Shown piece by piece: positions 11,457 to 23,569 of a stretch of DNA of 64,000 nucleotides (within the stretch, counting starts at the first letter, position 1; every line of letters begins with the position of its first letter). Made by a program: the position numbers and the translations under genes. This DNA comes from Ochotona curzoniae (lineage: Eukaryota; Chordata; Mammalia; Lagomorpha; Ochotonidae): positions 37,952,501-38,016,500 of the forward strand of contig NW_024465885.1 of NCBI RefSeq assembly GCF_017591425.1, in the 5' to 3' direction. The notes below the pieces were generated by a model, which worked only from the letters and a program-made list of their open reading frames with translations, made no database searches and had not been told where the DNA came from.

Positions 11457-14157
11457 TGAAATATTTAAAAGAGTTTGCTTGCCGTGATTCTTTAAATGAA
11501 GAGAATCACAAGATACAGAGCTGACATGCAAATTATGCTTACTAGGAATAAAATGTGAAGTATAAAAATGATTTTTCATTAACCAGATTTTGCATTTACT
11601 TCTTGCATTTTACTAGTCCCCAAACAGCAAGATACCACATCTTAAACGGTTTAAATTTACCTCAAACTTTCTTGAAATTACAGCCAAAAAAAAAAAAAAA
11701 GAAGCTTTGTAAATCAAATTTTCTCTTTGTGCTTTTCTAGTCTTTAAAGCTAATAGAACTGCTTGGTGAATCATTGTTAAAATGTCCTTTGAGATTAAGG
11801 TATTTCCAAGCCCATTGTTATCCTTTTACCACATTTCATTTGTGCTTTTTGGGTCAGTGACTAAAATACAGGATGCAATGTAAGTTAAAGTGACATCAAT
11901 GTAAAATATGCTATGGAGGTAAAACTGCATGCCAAGCAAATCTTTATCTTAATTAGCTTCTGTAAAATGAACCGTTTGCATCAGTGCCTAAAAAATAATA
12001 TACTTGAATACTTGTGTGTAGCATTTATTGAAACACACAACACAGCCTTTATCCATAGTCATCCAAGATAATGAAATTTTAAAGAAGGAAAAGAAATAAT
12101 TTTCTTGTATGGAATATTTTGCAGAACGAAGCATGTGAATTCTTGTCAGCACAAAACTCGCATGCTTTTAAAAGTCCCACATTGATGCTTAACATTTGAG
12201 GCTCCAATTTTTGGATGCCAATTGTCGCACGCAATTCATCTTTGTAGGTGGAAAAGATATCTCTGAATCCATTTACTGAATGGCATTTTTCTCATGGTGA
12301 AATTGAACACAGGCGATCCTGAATTTCTACTGAATAGTTCCATCGATGTCATTTTATCTTTGCAACACGATGTCACAGTGAAACCACAAGCTCTACCGGG
12401 AAGATTTTCTGAAAGAATTCATTTGACAGCAGTGATTTCTGGCTGACCTCCGTTCTGTTGGACCTGGTGGTAATCTGTGTTAACTTGATTGTTAGCATAA
12501 GTCAGCATTCTGCATTATTTGTGGAAATCTGGTGTATCAGTGCATGGGGGAACATGACTGGGTTTGGAAATTGTGAGAGAGGATTGAAGAAATTCAGACA
12601 AGATGGAAGGATAATGGCAGCGGCAGATAAATAAAAGTGATTTGTCCTCATCGACCATTCATTGTGCACATGAATGTATTACTTTGGAAGACCCTCCCTC
12701 CCCGCCCCCACTCTCTGGAATGTTGTGCTCCGAGAGTTCAGGGTGGAGAAGATCTGTTCCATTGTGCCTGTCATGTTACTTCAAATGGTTATCATTTTCA
12801 GGGATAGCAATTGTGTTGAGTAGTTCTCATTGAACTTTGTACTTTTCACTCTTCCACTGTGATATCTGCCCAGGTTGCTGCTCCATCACTGACAGGAGAG
12901 GGCAGGTATCTTCCTGAGGCTCTGTCCCTGAGTGTTAGCCCCTCTCTCCTTGGAGAGGTTCCCGCCCTCTTCTGGAATCTCCTCCTCTGGAATCTCTGAT
13001 GGATTTGTATCAGTATAAACATAAGGAATCCAAGATGAAAGACAAACAAATGTGACTGGTTTGTTCCTTGATCTCTGAAGAGTGGGTGGTTACAAAAAGG
13101 AGCAAGACTGACATTGTTCATATTTTCCTCCCGAGTAATAGAATTTCATGTTGAAGAGATTGAGGTGACAAACTAACTTCATGTTTCATGTTAGAATAAA
13201 AGTTGAATAAAAGTTGAAATCACTTGCCATATTTTGTGATAATCTGGGTTTTAAAGCTGAGAGATAAGGGGTGTGTGTGTGTGTGTGTTGGGGTGATGGA
13301 TAAGGAGTTTGTTAAGAAGAATGTAGTTTGTCTAAGTGCCAGTGATTGGCATGGAAGCTTGAACATTCTAGTGAAATGCAGGTTCATGTTTCATTTGTGT
13401 TTTAACATTGTCACCATAATATTCTACTGATAAGAAAACAAATGGTATCATGCCTTGGAGGGCAAAGTGAAAAGATATAAGAATCACTTCTTTCCAATTC
13501 ACTAAGAAAAAATAACGGTAGATGGATAGAAAAATTATTATCCAGGAAGGTATCAAGAAAAAATTCGCTATAGAAGTAAAATAATATCAAGCGCCTCATT
13601 ACCAAGAAATCAGTAAGTGGAAGGATGTGGTGCTTAAAACAAAAATAGTTTTAAGTTCTCTACCACTATACGTAAGGTAACAGCAAAACTTAATTCTTTC
13701 CCAAGGGGATGATTCCAGAAGTGCTTAAGCTGAAATGTCAAATACCACATGGTTTAACAAGGGCAATCTGATGTTTGGAAGCTGGCTGATTTTGGTCTTT
13801 CAAGAAAAAGAGGACTATGATGATTTTTTGAGGAAAAGGAACAAATTATTCTTAGCAGATAATCCATTTCCTTGCTCCAACTATCTGATATGTAGCAAGA
13901 AACTTATGAGGCCTGGCAAATTGGTTGGAAAGTCCCAAAATCTATTTATTACCTGAACGAGCTAGAAATACTAATGAAATTGAAATCCTAGGCATAGAAC
14001 TAAACAGTGAAGCAAAAGAAATCTAATACACTTATTTTCTCTCACAGAAAAAATAACGATCTACAAAATCAATATAAAAATAGAATTTGATTTTCAAGTG
14101 CATGATTTATGATTCCTTTCGAATAAGGTAATCCATCATTAACATAAGGAAGAATGT
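11457..14157. other. Largely unique intergenic sequence
   Basis: Nothing coding is recognised in 2.7 kb. It includes A15 at 11685-11699 and a (GT)9 tract at 13271-13288. The 11750-12480 part is free of recognised repeats and is not very AT-rich, a reasonable place to look for conserved non-coding DNA. Frames at 12846-13121 (minus) and 13735-13956 (plus) have no recognisable domain. Confidence 0.5.
13271..13288. repeat. Short (GT)n microsatellite
   Basis: An 18-bp run of GT repeats in otherwise unique sequence. Confidence 0.9.
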
Positions 14158-14562
14158 GGGCCCAGCACAATGGCTCAGTGGCTAACTCCTTGCCTTGTAC
14201 ATTCTGGAATTCCACATGAACACTGGTTCATGTCCCAGCTACTCCACTTACCAACCAGCTCCCTGCCTGTGGTCTGGAACTGTGTCACATAATGCAATGT
14301 AATAAAAATAAATAAATAAATAAATAAAATGAAATTAAAAAAAAAAAAAGCAGTAGAGGATGGCCCAAAACCCCAGGACCCTGCACTCATGTGGGAAACC
14401 TGGAAGAAGCTCCTGAGTCCTGACTTCAGATCAGCTTAGTTTCAGCTTTTGTGGCCTCTTAGGGTGTGAACCAGCAGATGGAAGATCTTGCCCTCCGTCT
14501 TTCCTTTTCTCTGTAAATCTGCCTTTCCAATAAAAATAAATGGTTTTTTTAAAAGGAAGAAT
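14158..14562 (+). mobile_element. C-type SINE interrupted by an A-rich insertion
   Basis: The left half (GGGCCCAGCACAATGGCTCAGTGG... GTGGTCTGGAA) and right half (AGCAGTAGAGGATGGCCC... AATAAAAATAAATGG) are two parts of one SINE. They are separated by about 70 bp at 14280-14349. The insert starts near TGTGTCACATAATGCAATG, continues as (AAAT)n and ends in A13. It looks like a short retroposed 3' end that landed in the conserved CTGGGAAAGCAG block. Confidence 0.85.
14280..14349 (+). mobile_element. Short poly(A)-ended insert inside a SINE
   Basis: About 20 bp of non-SINE sequence followed by AATAAAAATAAATAAATAAA and a pure A run. This is the pattern of a severely 5'-truncated retroposon. Parent family not identifiable; a target duplication longer than 2-3 bases is not visible. 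Confidence 0.55.
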
Positions 14563-14814
14563 ATATTTTGAAGGAAATTACTTATCTGATCAAAAGGACT
14601 TTTGAAATGAAAGATGAGGGATGAACATTAAAGAGCAAATTAAGAGGAGGCCCAACACCTAACATGATTCTGATCCCATGGAAAAGGACAGCTGAGACAT
14701 CAACCATAGCATTGTGGTTGCTTTGAGTCACTCTCCTAGTGGAATAATAGCATTGTCTTCAAGATCAAAACTGAAGGCTTTTTGATTTCAACATTCGGCG
14801 TTGTTTTCACAATC

Positions 14815-15090
14815 AGTGACTAGGCAATCAACTAAATCAGAGTGAACTACCATCCACGGATTCACTCCCTAAATTCCCACAACGGCCAGACTGTTAGACA
14901 AGCTAGAGGCCCACAACTCCAAGTGAGTATTCCATATGGATAACAGGAAACCAGTGTTTGAACCACACCCTGTTGCCTCTCAAGGTGCATATGATCAGGA
15001 AGCTGACCTTGGAAGAAGAGCCAAGACTTGATGGAATATGGCTGTCCTCATGGATACCTTACCTGTTGTGCCATGTACTTGGCGAGTGAT
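14815..15090 (-). mobile_element. Old C-type SINE, minus strand
   Basis: Reverse-complement landmarks: 'attcactccctaaattccc', 'aacggccagactg', 'ggaagctgaccttggaaga', 'gagccaagacttga' and 'ttacctgttgtgcca'. These match the antisense of the older rabbit-like C repeat. Strongly diverged, ends approximate. Confidence 0.6.
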
Positions 15091-15199
15091 CAGGATCTAA
15101 CTAGAGAAGTATATTTCCTTTTGTATATGAGGGCACATCAAAATGGTCCTGGAATGTGCAATTAAAGTGTTAGTTTTCTTCTGATGTAAACATGAAATT

Positions 15200-15327
15200 C
15201 ATGTATGTAAGAAGTATTCAAAAAGTTCATTAAAAGGCATATTATCAAAAATTATAGGTGGGTTTTAATTTTTAGAACCACCACAAAGTTATCTTTAATT
15301 CCGTTTCATATGAATTTCATGAAGTCA
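15200..15327. repeat. Hairpin-like (MITE-type) mammalian repeat remnant
   Basis: 'gaagtattcaaaaagttcat' at the left and 'atctttaattccgtttcata' with 'tttcatgaag' at the right resemble the two arms of a mammal-wide palindromic repeat whose arms carry 'ttcaaaaagttcatgg' and its inverse. The arms here match only partly. Class assignment is tentative. Confidence 0.4.
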
Positions 15328-15518
15328 CTATATATATATATATAATATAATTATATATCATATAATGATATATAATTACATAATGATATATAATTATAAT
15401 TATATTATATAATGATCTATATAATCCTTTATTGCTATATTAGATAATATAATATAATAATATAATAATATATAACAAATATTAGATATATAATTATTTA
15501 AGATATATATAATCTTAC
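15328..15518. repeat. AT-only low-complexity tract with palindromic repeats
   Basis: About 190 bp almost without G or C, built from variants of 'ataatgatatataatta' and (AT)n. It is highly self-complementary and could form cruciforms. It directly follows the MITE-like remnant. No coding content. Confidence 0.85.
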
Positions 15519-16482
15519 ATAATTTTGCAGAATAGAATATAATATTCACAAAATATTCAAAGAAACTGAATGGAATTTAAATGAGTAAACTGGGCTTATT
15601 TCTAATGTGCTGATGGCTTTAGGTAATTACTATCTGTGACTACAGGCGTGATCACAGTTGCGCCATCAGAGCACTTCTATACGCCTCATCATCTTCACCT
15701 TGAAAGGACAGATGTTCAGGCTTCTGGGAAAACGACATTGTTGGACAGCCTACTGTGATTTCACCCGAAATGGCTAATAATATACTATAAAATTCTAGGG
15801 AGAGAATGTTTAATTATATTTGTCTCTTAAGCTATAATATTCTGAATGTTCTTTTTATAATTTTTGCCAAACTGTAATAAAAAATGTTGTGTTTAGTTTC
15901 TTTTTAGTTTCTGATCAACATACATTCAGAAAAGGATCAATGATGTGAAACTAATTTTATCTGCAGATTATTGCATTGTGTTGAGGTTGTTTTCTGAGGA
16001 ATCAGTTGATCAACAGCTTTCCTTAGCAAATGCACTTTATTTTTCTGCTACTGTGATCCATGCAACAATCCCCACTTACCTCAAGCATGTTGATAGATTC
16101 TACTTTTTCTTTTGCAAAAACTTCAGATTTCATTTGCACCCAGCAGGAAAGTCTCACATGTATTTCGTTCTTTGACTTTAATTATGGTCTCCATTAATCT
16201 TTCTCAAATCAATTTTCCCTTTCATTTTGCACATTATATGTTAATAATTTCATTGTGTTACATCTGTTTTTTAGCCTATCTTAAATTCTTTTGAATCAAG
16301 CTAGTGTGTAAATCAGACAGATGACAGGTGGAGGGACAGATAGGTAGGGAGCGGTTACAAATTAAACAACACAATGACAACGAACTATGGTACTGAGGAA
16401 TCATTACTAAACTATACACAGTAGAAGGGACTCTTGGTTTTTGGTTCGCTACTCCTCCCTTAACTTGTCTTGAATTTTTAAG

Positions 16483-16804
16483 AAAGATTTTTTTATTATT
16501 ATTATTTTTATTGGAAAGGCAGCTACACAGAGAGGAGAGACACAGAGGAAGATCTTCCGTCCAATGATTCACTCCCCAAGTGAGCGCAACGACCAATGCT
16601 ATGCCGGTCCGAAGCCAGGAGCCTCTTCCGGGTCTCCCACGCGGGTGCAGGGTCCCAAAGCTTTGGGCCGTCCTCGACTGCCTTCCCGGGCCACAGGCAG
16701 GGAGCTGGAAGGGAAGCGGGGCTGCCGGGATAGAACCGGTGCCCATATGGGATCCCGGGTGTGCAAGGCGAGGACCTTAACCACTGCGCCACCGCACCGG
16801 GCCC
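16483..16804 (-). mobile_element. Young C-type SINE, minus strand, with target-site duplication
   Basis: This is the best-preserved SINE in the window, with many intact CpGs. Read on the minus strand it starts GGGCCCGGTGCGGTGGCGCAG, has CCCATATGGGCACCGG and B box GGTTCTATCCC, then a complete body and an (AAT)n tail. It is flanked by ttgtcttgaatttttaa at 16465-16481 and 16807-16823, a 17-bp perfect duplication. The high CpG content and exact duplication argue for recent insertion. Frames on both strands (16276-16815) are SINE translations. Confidence 0.95.
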
Positions 16805-16823
16805 GATTGTCTTGAATTTTTAA

Positions 16824-16990
16824 AAAAGATTTGCTTTATTTATTTTAAAGGTAGGAATGACTCAGAGAGAGGGACACACCAACATCTTCCATCTTCAAGT
16901 TCACTCTCCAGTGGCCACAAGGATCCCGGTCAAACAAGGCTGAATCTAGATCCAGGAACTCCATCCAAGTCTCCCACGTTGCTGCATGTT
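16824..16990 (-). mobile_element. Older C-type SINE, minus strand, host of the young SINE
   Basis: The sequence right of the young SINE reads as the 3' part of an older SINE on the same strand: 'aaaaaagatttgctttattt', 'ggtaggaatgactcagagag', 'cttcaagttcactctccagt' and 'caagtctcccacgttgctgc'. It stops near 16990, without the tRNA-like head. The young SINE inserted at its A-rich tail. Confidence 0.7.
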
Positions 16991-16999
16991 AAACAGTAC

Positions 17000-17889
17000 T
17001 AGGGATGATCGACATTCATGTAATCACCAACAATACATCCAGGTGTGTCAGGGGTGGAGGGTTTGGAGAGGCCTGGTTCTTTCGCTCAGGTTTATTGGGC
17101 CCTCCTGTGTAGTTGGTGCTGGATCCTTGAGCCCTGAGGTTGAGGGTACTGACGGATCCTGGGTCATATTGCTTGAGGCTTTGGGTCCACTTGCACAGTG
17201 GGTGTCTGGTCCAAGACCCTAGGGGGTGGAGGGCCTAGTTGGGCTCAGCCTGCCTATTCCAGGTTCTTGGGTCCTCCTGCAAGGGAGATGCCATGTCCGT
17301 TAGTTCCAGTTTTGCAGGTCTGATTTGGCCCGGGTTGCCCTGCTCAGGTCCATGAGCTCACCTACGAGAACTGGTCCTCCTCATTGTAAAGGACACAGTG
17401 CTAAACAGCAGAGCATGGTGCACATAGGGAACGTGGTAGTCCAAAGGGACCTTCAGAGGACATCTGGTACCACTAGAGAATGGAGAACAGAACATATGGA
17501 CAACTACCCAGGCAAACAAAGACAGCAAATATCTGCGTGAATAGAGACTATGTCAGCCAATGAACATTGGAAGGGATTCCTCACCCACAGATCAGCAGGA
17601 TTGCAGCATTTCAAAACGATTGCATCCACCTGGGCAGAATCCTCAGAGCATGTGCCAGATTGTGACCCTGGGTTGATATCGATGGCCTTTCCCCATCCTC
17701 TGGTATTGATGGTTTGGAGGCTGGGTATGGGCTATCCCCTTAGCTTCACACTCTCCCTTACCTCCCCAGAAATGGGAAGAAGAAAGAGGAAGTTTGCAAA
17801 CACTGATCACATCCACTTCTCCCTAACCCTAGATCCTTTCCAACTTGATCAACTAAGTAAACATCATCTACAATTAAAAAAAAAAAAAA
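17000..17889 (+). mobile_element. Unclassified poly(A)-ended GC-rich unit
   Basis: About 880 bp, richer in GC than its surroundings, ends in A14 at about 17876-17889, as a retroposed transcript would. The first 400 bp repeat a loose phrase around 'ttgggtcctcctgcaagg' / 'ttgggccctcctgtgtag' / 'ctggtcctcctcattg'. It does not match the SINE or the L1 5'UTR, ORF1 or 3'UTR seen elsewhere here. It could be the 3' part of another L1 family, a retrocopy of a non-coding RNA or ERV-related sequence. No long frame is convincing (135 codons at 17550-17957 crosses the poly(A)). Confidence 0.4.
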
Positions 17890-17896
17890 CACACTG

Positions 17897-18478
17897 TGTC
17901 AGAGATGTTAGGGTTCTTTTGTCCAGCAGGCCCCTGGACCACTGTGGGTTGAGGTGACTCTGCTCGTATGCAGTAGAACCCTGGAGATTAACTGGTGAGG
18001 AATGCCCATTTATTTGGAAGAAGTCAGAAGCTTATATAGAATAGGAAAAGGGGATCGGTAGAAGGGCAGTTCTGACAATACTCCCACTCAACAACGACAT
18101 TGTGACTGGCAAGTAGGTATGTCTATCTCTCTGGAACCTCCACTGAAGTTATAGAACATGTTTTGTATGCACAGCTGGAAGCTACAACTGGGGCAAAACT
18201 CCTTACAAGTAGCTGAAAAATGGGCTGAATGTAACATTTGATTTCCTTGAGTTGTTTATCAAGAAAGTCCTAGCACAGCTGGTTAAACAGACAGAGAAGA
18301 CAGACCAAGGTGCAGTCCATGGCTCTCGCTGCATGCCCAGTGAACAGGCCAGGTGGGGGTGTCAGTTAGCCAAGACTGCTGTCAGGGGATCCCCCAAGGA
18401 CACTGTGTGCAAGGTACCTATGGCCTCCCACATGGGCTAAGCAAGCAGAAATCTGGGGGGGGGGGGGGTATCACCCAC
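17897..18478 (-). mobile_element. Candidate solo LTR, minus strand
   Basis: On the minus strand there is a TATA-like TCTATATAAG (18040-18031), an AATAAA signal (18014-18009), then about 110 bp ending ...CATCTCTGACA at 17897, the CA end expected of an LTR. The upstream limit may be TGTGGGTGATACC at 18478, next to a run of 14 C on that strand. No primer-binding site, polypurine tract or internal retroviral frame is visible on either side. A clean target duplication is not seen, so this is a candidate only. Confidence 0.4.
18455..18468. repeat. Homopolymer G14
   Basis: Fourteen consecutive G on the plus strand. It sits near the proposed start of the LTR candidate. Long G runs are rare in mammalian DNA and are error-prone in sequencing. 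Confidence 0.9.
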
Positions 18479-18479
18479 A

Positions 18480-21400
18480 CGAAAAGAGTTTGAAAGTGTG
18501 GAGAAATCATTCAACACGAAATAACAAGACTTTCATATTTTAGAATAGTGATAATATAATTGAGCAACTACTCCCTGAGGGGAGAAAAGCCCAGGGAAGC
18601 TCATATCAGCATGAAAACTATATTTCTTTACTTAGTTCTCATAAGCACATTTGACTGATAAATTAATGAGGCAGGGAAAAATCTTTACTTTGCACTGCAA
18701 ATGGAGCAGAGAAACACAGAATTCAGTGGGAAAGTAAATTTAACCACATTGCTATAATGGTTACAATAGTGTTGTTTTCATCTTCCCAATGCAAATAAAA
18801 TATAATCTTTCAGTTAAAGGCATTCCTTTGATGTGCCTAAACCAAACGAAAGCTAGGAATAAAACATGCCAATAAATATTATTTTATAAAAAGTTATCTT
18901 TATTCTTGACCCTAAAACTAAAATGTGAATAAGGAAACTTTAGATCTGTGAATTCTTTTATAATCGACAGTATATTATATTAAAATTATATTTAACAGTT
19001 TTAATTTGTACTGGCTCATTTGTATTAGCAATTTTGTTGTGTTTTTAGACCTTCTCTGTTGAAAATGTTAAAGAGGAGTATTTGGAGTCTAAAAGATTGG
19101 TTTGACACAGTATAAAGCTATAATTAATTATCTGCAATGATTAATGCAGGGAGAATGCTCTTCCATGTTCATGTTTAGGAAGACTCGGAAACAATTAGAA
19201 ACATCATTTGAAGGTTCATCCTGGTAACCGAAAGTGTGAAGCAGAAAGATTTTCTCAAATTAAGCCAAAAATTAAACTGTTCTAAAACTCTTTTCTCTAC
19301 ATAATATAAAATTAGACATCCAATTAAGTAGAATAAAATGAGATAAAAATAAAGCTAGGATGCTGTTACACAATCTTAAAAGTCAGCCACTTGAGCATAA
19401 CCTGCCTCAGAAATTAAATCATCCCAAGTGCTTGGTGGGGTTCTCCTGATCAGAAGACCAATATCATTAAGAGAGAATGAAACTCATTTTAATCTTTCCC
19501 CCCTAAATTACAAGCTTCCATGAAAGAGTGAAACCTGAAGGGAGGTGAAATCCAGCCATCTTGTCTGTTTTTGAAAAATGAGATACTACTGCCCTCAGGG
19601 CATAAGTATTGTTTCGCTTATGGACAACAGACCACATACAGTCAATCATTCTGCAAGCATCCACTCAAGAGAATACATTCACGAGAGAGAGGCAGCTGGT
19701 GTTGTCTAAACAGAATGAGACCAGCAATGAAGAGCAAAAATTATCAGCATCAAAAGCTGGAACATACCATCCTTGATTACGTCTCATTCATGTGGATCAA
19801 CTACTTTGCATGTGCTTTATTGGCAGTGGTTTTAAGCTCTTGTCTTCTGAGCCACATGACTTCAATAAAAACAAAATGAACTGCTTCATCTTGCCATCTC
19901 CTGACTGTGGAATGCACGGTTTTCATGCTATAGGACCCATGCTTCAAAGTGACAGCTGATATTTGATGGATCAATTCATATCCTCCCTGCCTGGCATGGC
20001 TCTTTATCCTTTATGTCAAGTGTTTATATTTTTTAAATAATCAAATTATGATTCTCAATTCCTGTTTTAGTCATTTTGGCTTAAATCCAGATGTAAAAGA
20101 CAATTTGATACATTTTATTATCTCTGCTTTTTCACTGATAGGTGGTTTTTCTTTCTGCTTTAACCTTGTAAACCCTCTTTCAAAGAGAACCTCAAAGTTC
20201 CATGACGTATGTGTTAGAAATGGCAAACATAACTCCCCTACCCCATTTCCCGAGCCCTTACCTCTTGTGCAATCAGCATCAGGTTTTCCTCTTGCCTGAA
20301 GTGTTTCCTGTCACTCCCAGTAAATCTGATCTTTGTTTTCCCATTCCCTCCTGTGCTATACCTTCCTTCTCTTAGGCCACATTAGGTTTTCTAGTTTTGT
20401 CTGTCCCACCTGAAGTTGCAAAACTATACAAATAATATATGAAAAGCTTTTTTTTTCATTTTCACAAATGGGGTAATACTGGAGCAGCTATTACAAAGTC
20501 ATTTTAGGTCTATGTATGGCAAGAGCTTTGGTGTACAGGCAGCCAACTATATGGTCGAGGGTCTGCCTTCCTAAAGCAATGCCCTTGAGTACCTTAAAAA
20601 CTTGTGTAAATTTAAGCTAGCTTGTAAATAACAATGCCCATGTTAAAGAAATTGTAAGAATTGACTGTAAAAAAAAAAAGGCACTGGAAACAAGTACAAA
20701 CCATAAAACCTACATGAATGCAAGATATTCTGCTCATTTTATCATTTGCTTTGTACTCTTCCGTTGTCAGCACAATCACAGTAGGGACTGTCTTCTGTGA
20801 GTTGTTTTAAGAACTCCAAGCAAATTCATAACCAGAACTCAATACATTTCCAGCCATGGAAATTAGCAGATATTAAAGAAAATCATTTGAACTGTGTATT
20901 TATTCTGGTACGAAAACAAACATTCCAGTACGTTTAGATTTCTGTAACATTCCAGTAGTGGCGGTTATGAAATACTAAAGAATGACCTGTAGCTAGAAAA
21001 TAAGTCTGGCGACTGCTTCTGGGGCAGCAGAGCAAGACGGGTGTAAGTAGGAGAAGAAGAAGCAGTGAGGCTGTCTTGCTCTTCGGGCCTCATTACTCTG
21101 GAAGAACTTGGTTTCTTTAATGCATATTCACAACTCCCTGAATGTTAATGGAAGTGGCACGTGCCCAATGAGGGAAGAAGAGAGTTCAGAGTAAAAACCA
21201 ACACCAATGATGCACGTTTAATGAACTGGCCTGAGTCTCATGCATCGCTTCTTTAAAATGCCAGTTTTCTTAACAGTACATTAGCAGTGACTATTTATGG
21301 CCCAGAAGTTCAGAAGGAAGCACACATCTGTTTTAAAAAATTGAAGGGTGAAGAGTTTCCCTGGAAACCAAAGTGTTTGGTCTTAAAGCTATATTTGAAA

Positions 21401-23568
21401 AATCATGACTTTGATTGTTTTTGCAGCAACAGGGTCTGTGACTAGAAGCTTGTCTAATCTGTTCCATACATCAATTACTTGGCTAATCCACAGCTAATGT
21501 CAACTTTGGGGTGATTTTTTTTTGCATTTTGTGCTAAAAATATAAGCTAAGTAGCACATCTGAATGTGGCCTTAATAAATTATGAAATCCTATGTCCCCT
21601 TACAGTTATTTTTTATTTTGTCTTCACCATTTGGGAGACTCCGCTCCGTATGTTATCATCCAACACCAGTACCCTAAGGAATCCCAGGGCTTTACTTCCA
21701 CATCTTAAAACATTGCAATCATCTATCACACTTAGTTTAAAACGGAGAGTCAATCTCTTTACATAAATGCCTTTTTAGGGCATTTCATATGTGACTAATG
21801 ACATTTTTTCACTTTAAAATCATATTAAATTATACACAATTCATAAAACAACTCATTCATTGGAGAATCCAATTTTTAATATTTTGCTTTCTGCCCTATT
21901 AGATAAGTTATGTTACTCTTTCTTAAGGTGAGAAACAAAAATCACTGTGCTTATGGCAAAAACAACGAAAAAATGGTTTTCAAAAAGAAACAGAGACAGA
22001 CTCCCATGGGGTAGTGATTCGTTAAATTGCTCTTTGTTAAAGCATGAGGGCATAACCATGAGAGTTAGCAAGGCATTCGGTCCTAGGTAAATTCACCATC
22101 ATTTTATTTCTCATCATCCAACTGTACTTGATGCAGTGGTTTTACTTCACCAAAACATTGCAATTTTTCTGGTGCAAAGTTATGAGATGCATATGCCTAC
22201 CACAAAACTTTTACAAGAGAGACATTTTTAAGTTTAAATTAAGTTCCTTATAAGAGCTTGTGATGTTTAGGAGTTACTAGTAAGAGGATACAAGTATTAA
22301 TGTAAAATTTCTATGATAGATGGTCATTTGAATTTGTATTCAGATCCATCTTCAATTTCCATTGGAAAGTATCTGAGCCATTCATCATCTAGTGTAAAAG
22401 GAACTTTTCTGTGACTATTACAAGTTGAAACTCACAACATAAGCTGGGACTTGAAATTATTGATGTTTTAAGCTGCAAAAGTATAGGATGTCTTATTCTG
22501 TTTGGAATGTTTAGCCTCAAAGGAATGCATAATTTTTCCTTACTCATATTTAGTGAAAGGAAATGAAATTAATATCATAGTAGGACACATTTAGTAAGTT
22601 AAGGAATTTAGGGAACAGCAATCTGTATCAAACACCAGGATTGGAAATATTTTACCCTCTTCTCCAGAAGTCTTCTCTGTGCAGGTTCTGTATACGACTT
22701 GCTTCACAGTGCAGATGTTTTCATAGATAAACACCTGCATATTTATGCTGATTTTCTTCTATATTTATATGACAGCTATCACTCTGAAATCAAGGCTTTT
22801 GAATCATAAATGAAGATAAACTCAATTAGCCATATCAAGAAAGTCTGATAGCAAACATACTCTAGACTCTCTTCCTCACAGAGTCTGAGGAAGTCATTGA
22901 GTCCCTACACACAACATTTGCATCTTAAGTGAGTCATCAGTTGTAAATGAATAAAGTAGTAAATGTTGCAGAAGTTACCAAAATAAAAGCCTGGAAGTCA
23001 CATTACTCTCCTAAGTGATTTATAAATCAACCAGGAACTCAAAAGCCATGTGACTAACTCCGTTTGTACCAGCGGCCTAAATGGGAGTAGTGCTTAGTGT
23101 TGACTGGTGCAAATGTTGACCACTGCAGGAGTACAGAAAATTCTCTAAGTTCTGATAGATGGGCTGATGAAGATCAGGAACAAACGAGGAATGATCGTGT
23201 TAGACTAGAAATTCATGAAAGGAAAAAGCCACCTGTTCCTCATGGGGCACCAGACATCTGCCATACAGGTTGGCTGAATTGTTTAGAAGGAAGTTTTTAC
23301 ACAGACACCTTCATTGCCGTTGGAAATAAAAACCATGCTAGGTTGGTTCCCCTCCACTGCAGTCAGTTGGGATACAAATGGCTGCACACAGTTGAGACTC
23401 CATGTATATAAGAGGCGGATTTCCTCAGCCCTGAGCTACCAGTTTGTGATGAGTCTTAGGCTGCTATCAAACATCGATTGTATAAGATAGCCACATTTAT
23501 AAGCCCAGCTCAAGATAAACTGGGGGTTAACACAAATCATATTTTAAAAATTAGAGAATTAAAATATA
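18480..23568. other. Mostly unique intergenic sequence, 5 kb
   Basis: The longest stretch in the window with almost no recognised recent repeats. There is a possible decayed MIR at 20575-20690 followed by A11. Conserved-looking AT motifs such as 'tataattaattatctgcaat' occur near 19115-19135, but conservation cannot be tested here. Frames of 62-104 codons are below what chance gives in 5 kb of six-frame sequence and show no domains. Confidence 0.5.
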
Positions 23569-23569
23569 T

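Noticed and set aside
16276..16746. 156-codon minus-strand frame and overlapping frames
   Set aside because: Translation of the young SINE; similar peptides recur at every SINE in the window.
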